The notes beneath the pieces were generated by a model. The model worked only from the letters and a program-made list of their open reading frames with translations, did no database searches and was not told the origin of the DNA. DNA of 5,043 bases from Gammaproteobacteria bacterium (GTDB lineage Bacteria > Pseudomonadota > Gammaproteobacteria > JALTLT01). The DNA is taken from positions 1-5,043 of the forward strand of contig JALTLT010000191.1 in assembly GCA_027001815.1 (NCBI GenBank), read 5' to 3'. Position numbers and translations under genes: made by a program. Positions 4,899-5,043 of this stretch are shown here, piece by piece; position 1 is the first letter of the stretch; each line of letters starts with the position of its first letter.

Positions 4899-5043
4899 AT
4901 GAAAGCGTTTCAGATCATGACCAGAGAGGTCGTCTTCGTCGGGATGGACGACCCGCTCGGGAAGGTGAAGGAGATCTTCGATCGACACCATTTCCATCAC
5001 CTGCTGGTCGTGGAGAACGGGAAGTTGCGTGGAGTGATATCGG
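4899..5043 (+). CDS. CBS-domain protein, N-terminal fragment cut by the window edge
   Basis: The first 48 codons, plus one base, of a gene that continues beyond the window. The start MKAFQIMTREVVFVGMDD has the IMTRxVV...D pattern that opens a CBS domain. LGKVKEIFDRHHFHHLLVVE (20-39) then NGKLRGVIS (40-48) gives the alpha helix and the beta strands of the first CBS motif, where HHLLVVENGKLxGVIS is typical. CBS pairs (Bateman modules) usually bind adenosine nucleotides and regulate an attached or partner protein. Small stand-alone CBS-pair proteins beginning this way are common, but anything fused to the C-terminus would be out of view, so no specific role can be given. A ribosome binding site lies at 4884-4890. 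The gene is separated from the lysR-type gene by 167 nt and probably has its own promoter, although none is clear. Confidence 0.85.
   Translation, partial: MKAFQIMTREVVFVGMDDPLGKVKEIFDRHHFHHLLVVENGKLRGVIS

Overview
The window reads as a GC-rich, flagellated gammaproteobacterium. The flagellar, YceI, YceJ and LysR proteins all resemble, from memory, their Escherichia coli and Pseudomonas counterparts. Base composition and style would fit a group such as Ectothiorhodospiraceae or halophilic relatives, but I cannot fix the genus.

Layout. Bases 1-2267 (+) hold the 3' end of a flagellar operon: flgK, cut by the window's left edge, followed after 3 nt by complete flgL. Their products are the two hook-filament junction proteins. 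A 39-nt gap separates flgL from a convergent two-gene unit on the minus strand, yceJ (cytochrome b561 family, start about 3497) then yceI (periplasmic lipocalin-like YceI protein, 2894-2307). Only 6 nt separate these two, so they look translationally coupled. Divergent from them is a complete LysR-type regulator of the YhaJ type (3796-4731, +). After a 167-nt gap the first 48 codons of a CBS-domain protein begin at 4899 and run off the right edge.

The most unusual part is the roughly 298-nt space between yceJ and lysR. From 3552 to 3699 it is almost wholly built from five back-to-back, near-perfect hairpins of different sequence, with 0, 0, 3 and 2 nt between them. Two of them share an identical CAGGGATG apex although their stems differ. 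The first and last share stem-base sequence, and the motif TTCAGAGWTTCCT occurs at both ends of the four-hairpin block. On the plus strand the shared apex is a GNRA-type tetraloop, and the one imperfect base pair in hairpin 3 becomes G-U. The array looks like a dispersed modular intergenic repeat or a structured RNA rather than a terminator. It also creates a spurious N-terminal extension of the yceJ reading frame.

How the genes fit together. FlgK and FlgL form the adaptor between hook and filament. YceJ and YceI probably work as a membrane b-type cytochrome and a periplasmic carrier of an isoprenoid or other lipophilic molecule. The divergent LysR protein is a natural candidate regulator of itself and of yceJI, but this is inferred from gene order only.
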